In this document: piece after piece, positions 15,990 to 23,621 of the stretch | How the letters are laid out: each line of letters opens with the position of its first letter | How positions within the stretch are numbered: the first letter of the stretch is position 1 | Source of the DNA: Actinoplanes sp. M2I2 | GTDB lineage: Bacteria > Actinomycetota > Actinomycetes > Mycobacteriales > Micromonosporaceae | DNA: 64,000 nucleotides | Reading direction: 5' to 3' | Assembly: GCF_023544445.1 (NCBI RefSeq) | Contig: NZ_JALPVJ010000038.1 | Coordinates: 1 to 64,000 of the forward strand | Translations under genes and position numbers: made by a program | The notes under the pieces: model-generated | What the model saw: only the letters and a program-made list of their open reading frames with translations | What the model was told of the DNA's origin: nothing | Database searches by the model: none

Positions 15990-16724
15990 GTGTCCGCACC
16001 GCTCTTTCTCGTCGACGTCCTGCCCACCGGCGCCTCGCACACGCTCGACGGGCCCGAGGGGCATCACGCCGCGGACGTCCAGCGGCTGCGCGCCGGGGAG
16101 ACGCTGATCCTGGCCGACGGGCGGGGCGGCAGCGTCACCGGCGAGGTCACGACCGTCCGCAAGGGCAGCGTCGATGTCGAGATCCGGGACCGTGTGCAGG
16201 TGCCCGCGCCCGACCCGCGCCTGCTCGTGGCCCAGGGCATCGCCAAGGGCGACCGGGGCGAGCTGGCGGTGCAGGCGATGACCGAGATCGGTGTCGACGA
16301 GATTCTGCCGTGGGCCGCCGCGCGGTCGGTGGCGCAGTGGCGCGGCGATCGGGGTGGGCGGTCCCGCGACAAATGGGTCTCCACCGCCCGTGAGGCGGCC
16401 AAGCAGGCCCGGCGGGCGTGGCTGCCAACGGTCGGCGGCGAGCCGGACTGCTCGACGAAACAGGTGGCCGCCCGGCTCGCCGCCGCGTCCGCGGCGTTCG
16501 TGCTGCATGAGGAGGCGACCGCGTCGCTGGCGACGTATGCGTTGCCCGCGTCGGGCGACATCGCGCTGGTCGTCGGGCCGGAGGGCGGCATCACCGACGT
16601 CGAGCTCGAGGCGTTCACGGACGCCGGCGCGACCGCCGTGCGGCTGGGCCGCGAGGTTCTGCGCACCTCGACGGCCGGGGTGGCGGCGCTGTCGGTGCTG
16701 TCGGCCCGGCTCGGCCGCTGGTGA
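15990..16724 (+). CDS. rsmE: 16S rRNA (uracil-1498-N3)-methyltransferase RsmE
   Basis: 244-residue SPOUT methyltransferase that makes m3U1498 in 16S rRNA. It has an N-terminal PUA-like domain (GPEGHHAADVQRLRAGE) and a knotted C-terminal domain with the SAM-binding segments LVVGPEGGITDVELEAF and LGREVLRTSTAG. In M. tuberculosis the orthologue follows dnaJ2 closely. Here 13.5 kb of unrelated genes separate the two, and rsmE has acquired its own leaderless-type promoter. Confidence 0.94.
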   Translation: MSAPLFLVDVLPTGASHTLDGPEGHHAADVQRLRAGETLILADGRGGSVTGEVTTVRKGSVDVEIRDRVQVPAPDPRLLVAQGIAKGDRGELAVQAMTEIGVDEILPWAAARSVAQWRGDRGGRSRDKWVSTAREAAKQARRAWLPTVGGEPDCSTKQVAARLAAASAAFVLHEEATASLATYALPASGDIALVVGPEGGITDVELEAFTDAGATAVRLGREVLRTSTAGVAALSVLSARLGRW

Positions 16725-16850
16725 CGTAACCCGGGCAGTCGTCTTTCTTTTCGGCTGGAAGCGGGCACTCCGGTGCCTGATCGTCATTCATTCCTTCCGG
16801 CTACCTCGGCGTGTTGCTCGGGTGATTTGTGCCGATTCGCGTGCTTTGCT

Positions 16851-16872
16851 GATCTTGCACAAGATCGTGCAA
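16851..16872. promoter_or_regulatory. Overlapping palindromes upstream of a secreted protein gene
   Basis: GATCTTG-CA-CAAGATC (16851-16866) is a perfect 16-base palindrome and overlaps TTGCAC-N6-GTGCAA (16855-16872). They end 20 bases before the start codon at 16893, so they could be an operator or a 5' UTR hairpin that can fold in two ways. Confidence 0.45.
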
Positions 16873-16892
16873 AGGTACGAAAGGGAACAGCA

Positions 16893-17510
16893 ATGAATAA
16901 GTCGATGCGCGTTTTCGCGGTGACCGGCCTGGGCGTGCTGGCCGGCCTCACCATCGGTGCCGGTCCGGCGCAGGCCTCCCCGGCCACCACCCAGACGGAC
17001 GCCAAGCCGGGCGCCGGTCAGACCCAGCAGCACCGCGACCGGGACGGGGTCGTCGGCTACTACCGGACGCTGGGCGCCTGCGACCTCGCCGGCCGCGTCG
17101 GTGAGCACTTCGGACGGTGGGACGACTACGACTGCGACCTGATCCGCGTCGGCTTCCGCCGGGGCGTCTGGGCCCTCGAGGTCGAGCGGGACGACTGGTG
17201 GCGTCGGGTCGGGCACGGGCACGGGCCGGCGGTCCGGCCCCAGGACTTCAAGGGCGACGGCGGCGGCTACGGGTCCAAGGGCAACACCAAGGGCAACGGC
17301 GCCAAGGGCAACGGCACGAAGGACAACGGAGCCGACGACGGCTACGGAGGCAAGGACAAGGGCACGAAGAACAACGGTGCCAAGGACAACGACGCCAAGA
17401 ACGACGACGCCAAGGACAACGGCACCAAGAACAACGGAGCCGGCGACGGCTACGGCGCCAAGGACAACGGCACCAAGAACAACGGCGCCAAGGACGACAG
17501 CGCCTACTGA
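16893..17510 (+). CDS. Secreted two-cysteine protein with Lys/Asn/Gly/Asp repeat tail
   Basis: 205 residues. The signal peptide is about residues 1-29 (MNKSMRVFAVTGLGVLAGLT, then a PAQAS cleavage site). A compact domain lies at 53-101: VVGYYRTLGACDLAGRVGE and RWDDYDCDLIRVGFRRG, with C63 and C81 probably bridged. From about 120 the tail is nearly all G, N, K, D, A and T in units such as TKNNGAKDN, hydrophilic and probably disordered. A paralogue with the same signal and domain but another tail lies convergently at 17875-18840. Ribosome-binding site GAAAGGGA. Family and function not recognised; extracellular or cell-envelope location inferred. Confidence 0.8.
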   Translation: MNKSMRVFAVTGLGVLAGLTIGAGPAQASPATTQTDAKPGAGQTQQHRDRDGVVGYYRTLGACDLAGRVGEHFGRWDDYDCDLIRVGFRRGVWALEVERDDWWRRVGHGHGPAVRPQDFKGDGGGYGSKGNTKGNGAKGNGTKDNGADDGYGGKDKGTKNNGAKDNDAKNDDAKDNGTKNNGAGDGYGAKDNGTKNNGAKDDSAY

Positions 17511-17874
17511 CCGGTGTCGCCGCGATCCTCGGTCCGGCGCCTCCGCACCATCGTGGTCGGTGTTCGGGCCCGCCACGTGAATGTCGAACAACGCCCCGGC
17601 CGGAATCGACACTGTTTCCGGCGGAATTGACGGGGCGCACGAAAAGGAATGACACCAGCGCCGGGCGGGAGCACGAGGAATCGTTGCTTTCGCGGGGGGC
17701 TGGTGCCGCCGGGCGATCGTGCTCGCCCGGCGGCACCAGGGGATGTGACTAAGCATCAGCTGGAGGAATCAGGCAATAGGCCTCCTCTTCAGTCGACGAT
17801 CTCAGTCCGTCCGGAGCCTCCGGCCCACCACTGACCCTGGTGGGCTTGCTGGATGCCCCGGACGTGCCGTGGGC
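17511..17874. other. Intergenic region between convergent secreted-protein genes
   Basis: 364 bases with no convincing gene. The only clear element is the 17-bp hairpin at 17700-17739. Confidence 0.6.
17700..17739. terminator. Strong bidirectional terminator-like hairpin
   Basis: A perfect 17-bp stem (17700-17716 with 17723-17739) closes on the six-base loop TCGTGC. It lies between the ends of two convergent genes and has no T-tract, as is common for actinobacterial terminators. Confidence 0.8.
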
Positions 17875-18840
17875 TCAGCGGTTCCAGCCGCCCTGCTGGC
17901 CGCCCTGCTGGCCACCGCGCGGGCCGTCGTGCTGACCGCCCGGCTGACCGCCCGGCTGACCGCCACGCGGGCCGTCGTGCTGACCGCCCGGCTGACCGCC
18001 CGGCTGACCGCCCGGCTGACCGCCACGCGGGCCGTCGTGCTGACCGCCCGGCTGACCGCCCGGCTGACCGCCACGCGGGCCGTCGTGCTGACCGCCCTGC
18101 TGACCGCCACGCGGGCCGTCGTGCTGGCCGCCCGGCTGACCACCGCGCGGGCCGTCATGCTGGCCGCCACGCGGGCCATCGTGCTGGCCGCCACGCGGGC
18201 CATCGTGCTGGCCGCCACGCGGGCCATCGTGCTGGCCGCCACGCGGGCCGTCGTGCTGGCCGCCACGCGGGCCGTCGTGCTGGCCGCCACGCGGGCCGTC
18301 GTGGTGGTCGTGCTGGCCGCCACGCGGGCCGCCCTGCTGGTCGTGCTGGTTGCCGCGCGGGCCGCCGTGGTGGTTGCCGGGACGGAAGTCCGGGCGCCCG
18401 TGACCGAAGTGGCTGTGGCCGACGTGGCTGGGACGCCCCGGCCGGAACTGGCCCAGGTGGGTGGGCCGGAACTGACCCGGGAACGTACGGATGACCTGGA
18501 AGGGACGGCCGAAGCCGAACCGGCCCCAGTTGTCGTCGTCGCCGACCTCGAGGGCCCACGTGCCGTGCCGCAGGCCACCGCGGACCAGGTCGCAGTCGTG
18601 GTCGTCCCAGGCGCCGGCCCGCTCGCCGTACCGGCCGGCCAGCTCGCAGGCCTGCCGGGACCGGTAGTAGCCGACGACCTCGCCATCGACGCGCCAGTCG
18701 GCGCGGGCCGTCGCGAACTTGCTCTTGCTCTCCGGGGTGGTGCCGGACGGGCCGGCCGCCTGAGCCGGTCCGGTCCCGACGGCCAGGGCAGCGAGAACGC
18801 CGAAGCCTCCCAGAGTGATGGCGCGGGTGAGCTTGTTCAT
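17875..18840 (-). CDS. Secreted two-cysteine protein with GQHDGPRG repeat tail
   Basis: 321 residues. The signal peptide is MNKLTRAITLGGFGVLAALA ending near PAQAA (residue 29). Residues 55-100 form the same domain as the gene at 16893: VVGYYRSRQACELAGRYGE and WDDHDCDLVRGGLRHG, with cysteines at 65 and 83, the same 18-residue spacing. A Phe/Gly/His/Arg-rich linker (about 105-165) leads to about a dozen HDGPRGGQ units interspersed with QPGG, ending GGQQGGWNR. The tail is rich in His and Arg and may bind metal, polysaccharide or anionic surfaces. Ribosome-binding site GAGAGGAA. Function unknown. Confidence 0.82.
   Translation of the reverse strand: MNKLTRAITLGGFGVLAALAVGTGPAQAAGPSGTTPESKSKFATARADWRVDGEVVGYYRSRQACELAGRYGERAGAWDDHDCDLVRGGLRHGTWALEVGDDDNWGRFGFGRPFQVIRTFPGQFRPTHLGQFRPGRPSHVGHSHFGHGRPDFRPGNHHGGPRGNQHDQQGGPRGGQHDHHDGPRGGQHDGPRGGQHDGPRGGQHDGPRGGQHDGPRGGQHDGPRGGQHDGPRGGQPGGQHDGPRGGQQGGQHDGPRGGQPGGQPGGQHDGPRGGQPGGQPGGQPGGQHDGPRGGQPGGQPGGQHDGPRGGQQGGQQGGWNR
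17890..18360. repeat. Tandem coding repeats (GQHDGPRG/GQPGG units)
   Basis: Near-identical 12- and 24-base units, combined into longer blocks, encode the repeat tail of the minus-strand secreted protein. Codon identity between units is very high, suggesting recent expansion by slippage or recombination. Copy number is likely to vary between strains. Confidence 0.85.
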
Positions 18841-20053
18841 CGCATTCCTCTCGTGCCGTCTTGCTCGGTGTCTTACGGCAGGGAAAACCGCTTTTCGTCC
18901 ACGCTGGAAGTCGAACTCGCGGATACCGTCCGACACCGGAACGACTGCCGCCGGTTGACCGTTCGGTGGAGGGTGTGGCCGGTTCGAACCAGCCAGTTCG
19001 TGAACGCCTCTCCGCCGGTCGATCCGTATTCCGGCCGCCGGTCGATCCTTTCCTCCGGGACGTATTGATGCGATGGCGACGCCTACCATCGGCGCACTGT
19101 CGTGTTCGGAGAGTCGCGGGCTAGGGCCGGGGCTGTCTCGCCGACAGGTACGAAGGCATTGACACCGCGTGTGTGTGGTCGCCGTCACTCACTGATGGCC
19201 CCCTTTGCCTCGGGCAATGGGCCCACCGGCTCGGGGGACGCCGTCGAGTCAGGCAATTTCATCAGGCGAAATGCCGGCTCCGGTCGAAGGCGGAGGCGGG
19301 CGGCCACCGGAGCCGGTCCGATCACCCTTCGCTGTCCTTGGGCGACGCCTCGGTGACGCTCCCGACCCCGGCCCTTCCTCGTCCGGTGTAGTCCGCACGG
19401 TTGGTCACGATGGACGTGCGGCCGGCCCGGCCGACTTTCGGACCACTCCGGATCGCCGGACCAGTGCGGGGTTACGGGCCGCCGGTGGGCGTGATCCGGT
19501 GGCTCTTACCTCTAACTGGTTGCAGAGGGGCAATCATCCCCTCTTGCTCTCCGGCGGATGCGCTGATAAATGGCGGTTCCCCTACGAAACCCTCTTCATG
19601 CATCGGTCAGACGTTTCTGGCAGAATTGTTTGGCGTGCCCACGCCCGGGGAAGATCAGCCGCTGCTCGCATTAGTCGGAACGGGCCTGCGAAATGACGTT
19701 GAGTATCTGCTCCGGGATATGAGGAAAGGGCTGATATTGCGTTCGACAAATGCTTTCCGGTGGAAAAGGCAGCTGACGGCTGCTGGTGAAGCTCTTTCGG
19801 CTTTTGCTCGCTATCCGCGCCGGTCTGTCGGGGTCGGCGCCGATGTACGCTCCGTGAGCTGAACGAGGCGCACGGGCGAGCATGGCAAACGGTCGTGACC
19901 GTGGAGATGGGGACGTTCTTGATCCATTCCAGGAGCCCGCGACAGCCGCTGGATCGACATTCGAGGATGTATTACTGACTGGAATCGCCGCCCCCCGAGG
20001 GGCGGGTAGAGCCGTGGTTCGCGAGAAGTACGACGAAGCAAGGAAAAGATCCG
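18841..20053. other. 1.2-kb region without a convincing gene
   Basis: Frames are open in places (for example 19401-19862) but none has a plausible start, composition or family pattern. GC looks lower than in the neighbouring genes. Visible elements are a 7-bp hairpin at 19524-19544 (AGAGGGG, seven-base loop, CCCCTCT) and a short CGCCCC-CCGA-GGGGCG hairpin at 19988-20003. It may hold promoters, a small RNA or decayed genes. Confidence 0.5.
19524..19544. terminator. Hairpin in the non-coding region
   Basis: AGAGGGG, seven-base loop, CCCCTCT, followed by TTGCTCT. It is terminator-like but no gene clearly ends here. Confidence 0.35.
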
Positions 20054-20341
20054 TTGGAAACAGAGACGACCATGCTTTCGGCCAAGTGGCGTGCGGCCTA
20101 TCGGGCCGCACTGGCGCTCCTGGAAAGCGATCTGCCTTACAACGACCCGCGTGACGCCGCGGCCCGCGCGCGGGCGCAACGTCTGCGTACGGACACCCGT
20201 CGCTGGATCCGCGAGCAGAAGCAGCTGGCGTCGGCCGGCGCGCTTTCCCCGATCCAGACGCTCTTCATGGATCACATACCGGACAACTGGCGCGAGATCG
20301 ACTTACGCCGTCGTCGCCAGCGCCGGCTCCTGCAGAGCTGA
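20054..20341 (+). CDS. Small basic helical hypothetical protein
   Basis: 95 residues from TTG at 20054 (AAGGAAAAG lies about 10 bases upstream) or 89 from ATG at 20072. It is rich in Arg, Ala and Leu with helical character (SAKWRAAYRAALALLESDLP; RARAQRLRTDTRRWIREQKQ) and ends in a run of arginines. Its coding look, with aromatic residues and charge periodicity, is better than any frame in the 1.2 kb before it. No family recognised. A strong terminator-like inverted repeat follows at 20498. Confidence 0.5.
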   Translation: METETTMLSAKWRAAYRAALALLESDLPYNDPRDAAARARAQRLRTDTRRWIREQKQLASAGALSPIQTLFMDHIPDNWREIDLRRRRQRRLLQS

Positions 20342-20380
20342 CCACCTGGTCGCGGACCGGCGTTCGGCGCCTTGTGTGTA

Positions 20381-20500
20381 ACCGGAGGCGAGACGAAAGC
20401 CGCGGAGGCGAGACGGAAGCCGCGGAGGCGAGACGGAAGCCGCGGAGGCGAGACCAAAGCCGCGGAGGCGAGACAGAGCGGCGGAGGCGAGAAGAAAGCG
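20381..20500. repeat. Tandem 20-bp direct repeat, about six copies
   Basis: The unit CGCGGAGGCGAGACGGAAGC is repeated head to tail at 20401 and 20421, with slightly diverged copies at 20381, 20441, 20461 and about 20480. The period is not a multiple of three and no gene covers it, so it is a non-coding minisatellite-like array. It lies immediately before a long terminator-like stem. Confidence 0.85.
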
Positions 20501-20557
20501 GCCACTGCCCGATCAGTGCCGAGTCGTGAGGACGTCGGACGATCGGGCAGTGGCCGC
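20498..20557. terminator. 17-bp stem, 26-base loop, between convergent genes
   Basis: The 17 bases at 20498-20514 (beginning GCGGCCACTGCC) are perfectly complementary to 20541-20557. The element sits between the small gene ending at 20341 and the minus-strand gene ending at 20580, and probably stops transcription in both directions. Confidence 0.7.
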
Positions 20558-20579
20558 AGGCGCCGGACCGGAGATCTGC

Positions 20580-21341
20580 TCAGCCGGTCCCGGAGCTGAT
20601 CGGGTGGCGCCCCACTTCGCTCACCACCGCGCCCGGGACGTCGGGCTGTTCGGTCCAGAGGGCTCTCATCTGGCTCTGGACGAAGGAGGTCAGCCGGTGC
20701 CGATAGTCGGCGTTGAAGACCTCCAGCGTCTCGATCTGTTTCTGCAGGGCCTCCCGCTTGGTCGCGAGTCCTCCCACGGCATCCTCGTAGCGCTGCTGAG
20801 CCTGAAGTTTCAGCTGCTCGGCGTACTCCTGGCCGCCGGCCACCGTCTTCTGCGCCTCGGCCCGGGCGTCGGCGAGCATCTTTTCCGCCTGGCGCCGGAC
20901 CTCGGCCGCCTCGGCCTGGGCCTCGCGTCCGGTCACCGCGGCGGCGGCGTGGGCCTCGGCCAGGACGGCCTCGGCCTCGCCGCGGATCTGATCGGCGTGG
21001 GACTGGGCATCGCGGAGCATCTGTTCGATGCGGGCTTCGGCGTCGGCCAGGGCCTTTCTTGCCTGCCCGGCCGCACCGGCGACATGAGCCTCGGCCGTCC
21101 GTTGCGCCAGCGTCAGCACCTCGAGTGCCTTGTCCGGCGCCACCGCGTCGACGGGGCCGCCACGCTGCACTACCTGCTCCTGGTGGTGAGCCGGGCCGTA
21201 CGTCGCCGGCGTTCCCCGGACGGCGTGCGGGGCCGGCTCGGCCCGCTGTCCCGATGGGCTCGCCCCGGGAACGGACGTTCTGAGGTGGATGGGCCCGCCG
21301 CTCTGCGACACCGCCACCCGGCCGATCTGCTTGTCACTCAT
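20580..21341 (-). CDS. DivIVA/Wag31-like coiled-coil protein lacking the N-terminal membrane-binding domain
   Basis: 253 residues. A Gly/Pro-rich unstructured start (1-68) replaces the DivIVA N-domain. From about 69 to 215 there is a long Ala/Glu-rich coiled coil beginning KALEVLTLAQRTAEAHVAGA, which resembles the second coiled coil of actinobacterial DivIVA/Wag31. It ends in FNADYRHRLTSFVQSQMRAL, close to the Wag31 tail (YRTRLKSYLE-type). The ATG at 21341 lies inside the end of the upstream glycosyltransferase gene (overlap 21334-21341), with GGAG as ribosome-binding site. A polar scaffold role is inferred from similarity and the coupling. Confidence 0.75.
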   Translation of the reverse strand: MSDKQIGRVAVSQSGGPIHLRTSVPGASPSGQRAEPAPHAVRGTPATYGPAHHQEQVVQRGGPVDAVAPDKALEVLTLAQRTAEAHVAGAAGQARKALADAEARIEQMLRDAQSHADQIRGEAEAVLAEAHAAAAVTGREAQAEAAEVRRQAEKMLADARAEAQKTVAGGQEYAEQLKLQAQQRYEDAVGGLATKREALQKQIETLEVFNADYRHRLTSFVQSQMRALWTEQPDVPGAVVSEVGRHPISSGTG

Positions 21342-22689
21342 GACCATCTCCGAGACCACTGGCCGGGGTCGGTGAGGTGCCCGCCCCGATCAGATAACCG
21401 CTGTAGTAGACCTTGCTGGGATCGGCCGAAGCCGTCCGGTCGACCTCTCGGAACCGGAGCAGGGCGAGGTATTTGATCGGCACCGAGAACGCCAGGTGGT
21501 ATGCCGCTTCGACCGGGGTGAGCAGGATCCAGGTCCGGATCCGGGCGTTGCCGGGCCCCGGACGCTGGATCAGATGAAGACCGGTCATGGCGTACCGCAC
21601 CAGCAGATAGAGCACCGCGTAGGCGACGACCGGCAGCAGTCGGAGCGCGTCGCGGCGGGCGACTTCGGCGGTGATGATCACCGCTGAGCCGAGGGCCGGC
21701 GGACCGAAAGCCAGCCGGAGGATCAGCATGAGGCGGCCGACGTTGCGGGGCAGGCGCGCCCGGGCCGGCGCGGGCGCGATCCGGCGCCAAGCCGCCGTCG
21801 CCGAGCGCCGTCGTTGCCGGTAGGTGGCCACGACGTCGGTGGGAACCCGGGTCCAGACGATCGCCTCGTGCACCCGGACCACGTCGCCGTCGAGGTCGGC
21901 GAAGGCCGCGTCGCCATGATGCTGCCCGATCGCCTTCGCCGCGATCCAGCGGCGCTTCTGCTCGAAGAGGGTGTCGGCCCGGCAGATGGTCAGCGCGCCG
22001 GAGGTGACCGTGGCCAGGGCGGTCGGCGATCTCCGGGCCCGGCTGACCCGTCTCATGACGCGGGTGCCGTTGTGCAGATCCACGACCCGGGTCAGCAGGT
22101 TGTCCTCGGCGTTGCGCACAGCCACCATCGCGGTGGTCGCCACGATCCCCGGTCGGCTGAACGCCCGGAGCTGGTGCTCGATCGCCTGCTCGTCCAGGAC
22201 GCAGTCGCCGTCCGCGGTGAGGACGAAGTCCCAGTCGTGCGGATCGAGTCGGTCGAGAACGTAGATCTGGGCGGCCTGCTTGCCGCCGTTGCCCGTACGG
22301 TGCCAGCGGACCCGGGGATGGGGAAACGGATCGACCGGCCGGTGGATCGATCCGTCGTCCACCACGTGGACCTCGTCGACGACGACGCCGCGCTGGTTGA
22401 GGATCGACCAGATGCAGGCTCGCAAGTCGTCGTGGTCCTGCTCGTACGCCGGGACGACAGCGACCATCCGGCCGGCCGCCACCGGCAGGTGCTCGAATCG
22501 GCGGTCCCGGGTAATGGCGTACAAGAAATGAATCAACGTGCCGCTGCCGACCCAGCAGTACGTGAGCAGCACCGGATCGGCTCCCTTTCCGTAGGCGTAC
22601 CAGGTCGCCGCGACCAACGCGAGGAAGAGGATTCCGGCGACGGCGACGAGGAGCCGCCGGCCGCGTCGGGTGAGGGGATTCTCCGGCAT
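21334..22689 (-). CDS. Membrane-bound family 2 glycosyltransferase (hyaluronan/cellulose synthase-like)
   Basis: 451 residues: two N-terminal TM segments (about 13-30 and 40-60), a cytosolic GT-A domain with VVDDGSIHRPVD (DDGS 111-114), RTGNGGKQAA and TADGDC (DxD 160-162), SGALTICRAD near 230, and QRRRS at 292-296 where the QxxRW motif would lie. Several C-terminal TM segments follow (about 318-440). The architecture is that of processive polysaccharide synthases that polymerise and extrude a beta-glycan. The weak QxxRW (no Trp next to Arg) makes processivity uncertain. The DivIVA-like gene overlaps its end. Confidence 0.82.
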   Translation of the reverse strand: MPENPLTRRGRRLLVAVAGILFLALVAATWYAYGKGADPVLLTYCWVGSGTLIHFLYAITRDRRFEHLPVAAGRMVAVVPAYEQDHDDLRACIWSILNQRGVVVDEVHVVDDGSIHRPVDPFPHPRVRWHRTGNGGKQAAQIYVLDRLDPHDWDFVLTADGDCVLDEQAIEHQLRAFSRPGIVATTAMVAVRNAEDNLLTRVVDLHNGTRVMRRVSRARRSPTALATVTSGALTICRADTLFEQKRRWIAAKAIGQHHGDAAFADLDGDVVRVHEAIVWTRVPTDVVATYRQRRRSATAAWRRIAPAPARARLPRNVGRLMLILRLAFGPPALGSAVIITAEVARRDALRLLPVVAYAVLYLLVRYAMTGLHLIQRPGPGNARIRTWILLTPVEAAYHLAFSVPIKYLALLRFREVDRTASADPSKVYYSGYLIGAGTSPTPASGLGDGHE

Positions 22690-23220
22690 ACGTGAAACCT
22701 TCCTGATCAGGGTGCCGCGACTACCTGCCGCGCAGAACAGGCGACATCAGCGAATTCAGCACGAGGCCGGCCGGCAGCACCATGACGAGTCGCGTTTGGA
22801 AACGACTGTCGGGCGCGCTGGTGACTGCTGCCCGTAAAGGGGCCTTCGCGAAGTTCGCGGCCCTACGTCCGGCATCGGCCGATCGGTCAGCCGGAGACTC
22901 TCCTTTCCTCGTCCAGGGCTGGACCGGCGACCGAGTCCGCGCGTTGTCGAATGCGAGTTCTACAACTTGCAAGGAACGGTTCACTCAGCGATCGGTCGCA
23001 GCTCAAGAAAGCGCGCCCATAACCGGCAGCGTTGCCGGCGGCGAGTTGCTGCGATCAGGAACGCGACGTGACCCGGCCGGGGATTCCCGGGTCAGGACCC
23101 TCGGGAATCCCCGGTTGTGAATCGGTGAAGGAATGCCTTCTCCGCGGCCGGCGGTGACTGCCATCGGCGTACGAATCATCCATGGCACATGGGAATCGCG
23201 TGGCGTATGACAGGTGAAGC
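22690..23220. other. 531-base region without a convincing gene
   Basis: Short frames exist on both strands but none has a good start and typical composition. It should contain the promoter of the glycosyltransferase gene (minus) and that of the small membrane-protein gene (plus). A strong hairpin lies at 23077-23114. Confidence 0.5.
23077..23114. repeat. 13-bp inverted repeat with nested hairpin
   Basis: CCGGGGATTCCCG at 23077-23089 pairs perfectly with 23102-23114, and the loop itself contains GGTC-AG-GACC. It lies 107 bases upstream of a small membrane-protein gene, in a position where neither neighbour needs a terminator, so it may be a 5' regulatory structure or a large operator. Confidence 0.6.
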
Positions 23221-23493
23221 ATGACCGCACCCGGCAACGAGACCATCATTTTCATCATCGCACTCGGCATTCTGCTGTCCGGCGCCTACGCGTTCGGCCG
23301 CATCCATCAATGGCATAAGCGCGGCGTCGAACGGGACCAGGCTTATCGCACCGGTTACGACAAGGCGTCGCGCTCGATCATGGCCATGATCATCGGCCAG
23401 CCGTCATCGTCCTCGGCGAAGGCGGTCGCTACCGGAGTCCGTCACGGGGGACACTCCAAGCCCGTGCACAAGGCGGAGATGGACAGGTCGTAG
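23221..23493 (+). CDS. Small one-TM protein, GRxHQW family (copy 1)
   Basis: 90 residues. One TM helix at about 8-27 (ETIIFIIALGILLSGAYAFG) is followed at once by GRIHQWHKRGVERDQAYRTGY and a Ser/His-rich tail. The downstream gene at 23622 encodes the same layout (GRVHQWYMHSMDRDRAFREGY), so the motif GR(I/V)HQW...(E/D)RD.A(Y/F)R.GY is conserved. AGGTG serves as ribosome-binding site. The juxtamembrane motif is probably cytosolic or periplasmic with an amphipathic helix. No known family recognised. Confidence 0.7.
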   Translation: MTAPGNETIIFIIALGILLSGAYAFGRIHQWHKRGVERDQAYRTGYDKASRSIMAMIIGQPSSSSAKAVATGVRHGGHSKPVHKAEMDRS

Positions 23494-23609
23494 CTTTCCG
23501 CTCCGGCCGGCGGAACCACGAAGAAGTTCGGATGATCGGCCGATCCGGGTCACACGAAAGTCACGATCGACGAACTGGGGCGATATATTCTTCGACAGTT
23601 CGAAAACTC

Positions 23610-23615
23610 TAGGGT
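23610..23615 (+). promoter_or_regulatory. -10 element, leaderless spacing
   Basis: TAGGGT, six bases, ATG at 23622. This gives the second small membrane-protein gene its own promoter. Confidence 0.5.
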
Positions 23616-23621
23616 TGATAC

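Noticed and set aside
17890..18360. CRISPR-like array of regular repeats
   Set aside because: The repeats are in frame with a signal-peptide protein, the spacers are themselves repeats, and no cas gene is present.
18977..18996. tRNA T-arm-like GGTTCGAACC
   Set aside because: The flanking bases do not form a T-stem, and no acceptor stem, anticodon arm or CCA end can be drawn.
19401..19862. Open frame of about 150 codons in the gene-free interval
   Set aside because: There is no ribosome-binding site, composition changes along the frame, and it includes a hairpin at 19524-19544. It is kept as non-coding.
22721..23120. Short frames on both strands beside the GT2 gene
   Set aside because: No good start, no conserved pattern, and overlapping frames of similar length on both strands point to chance.
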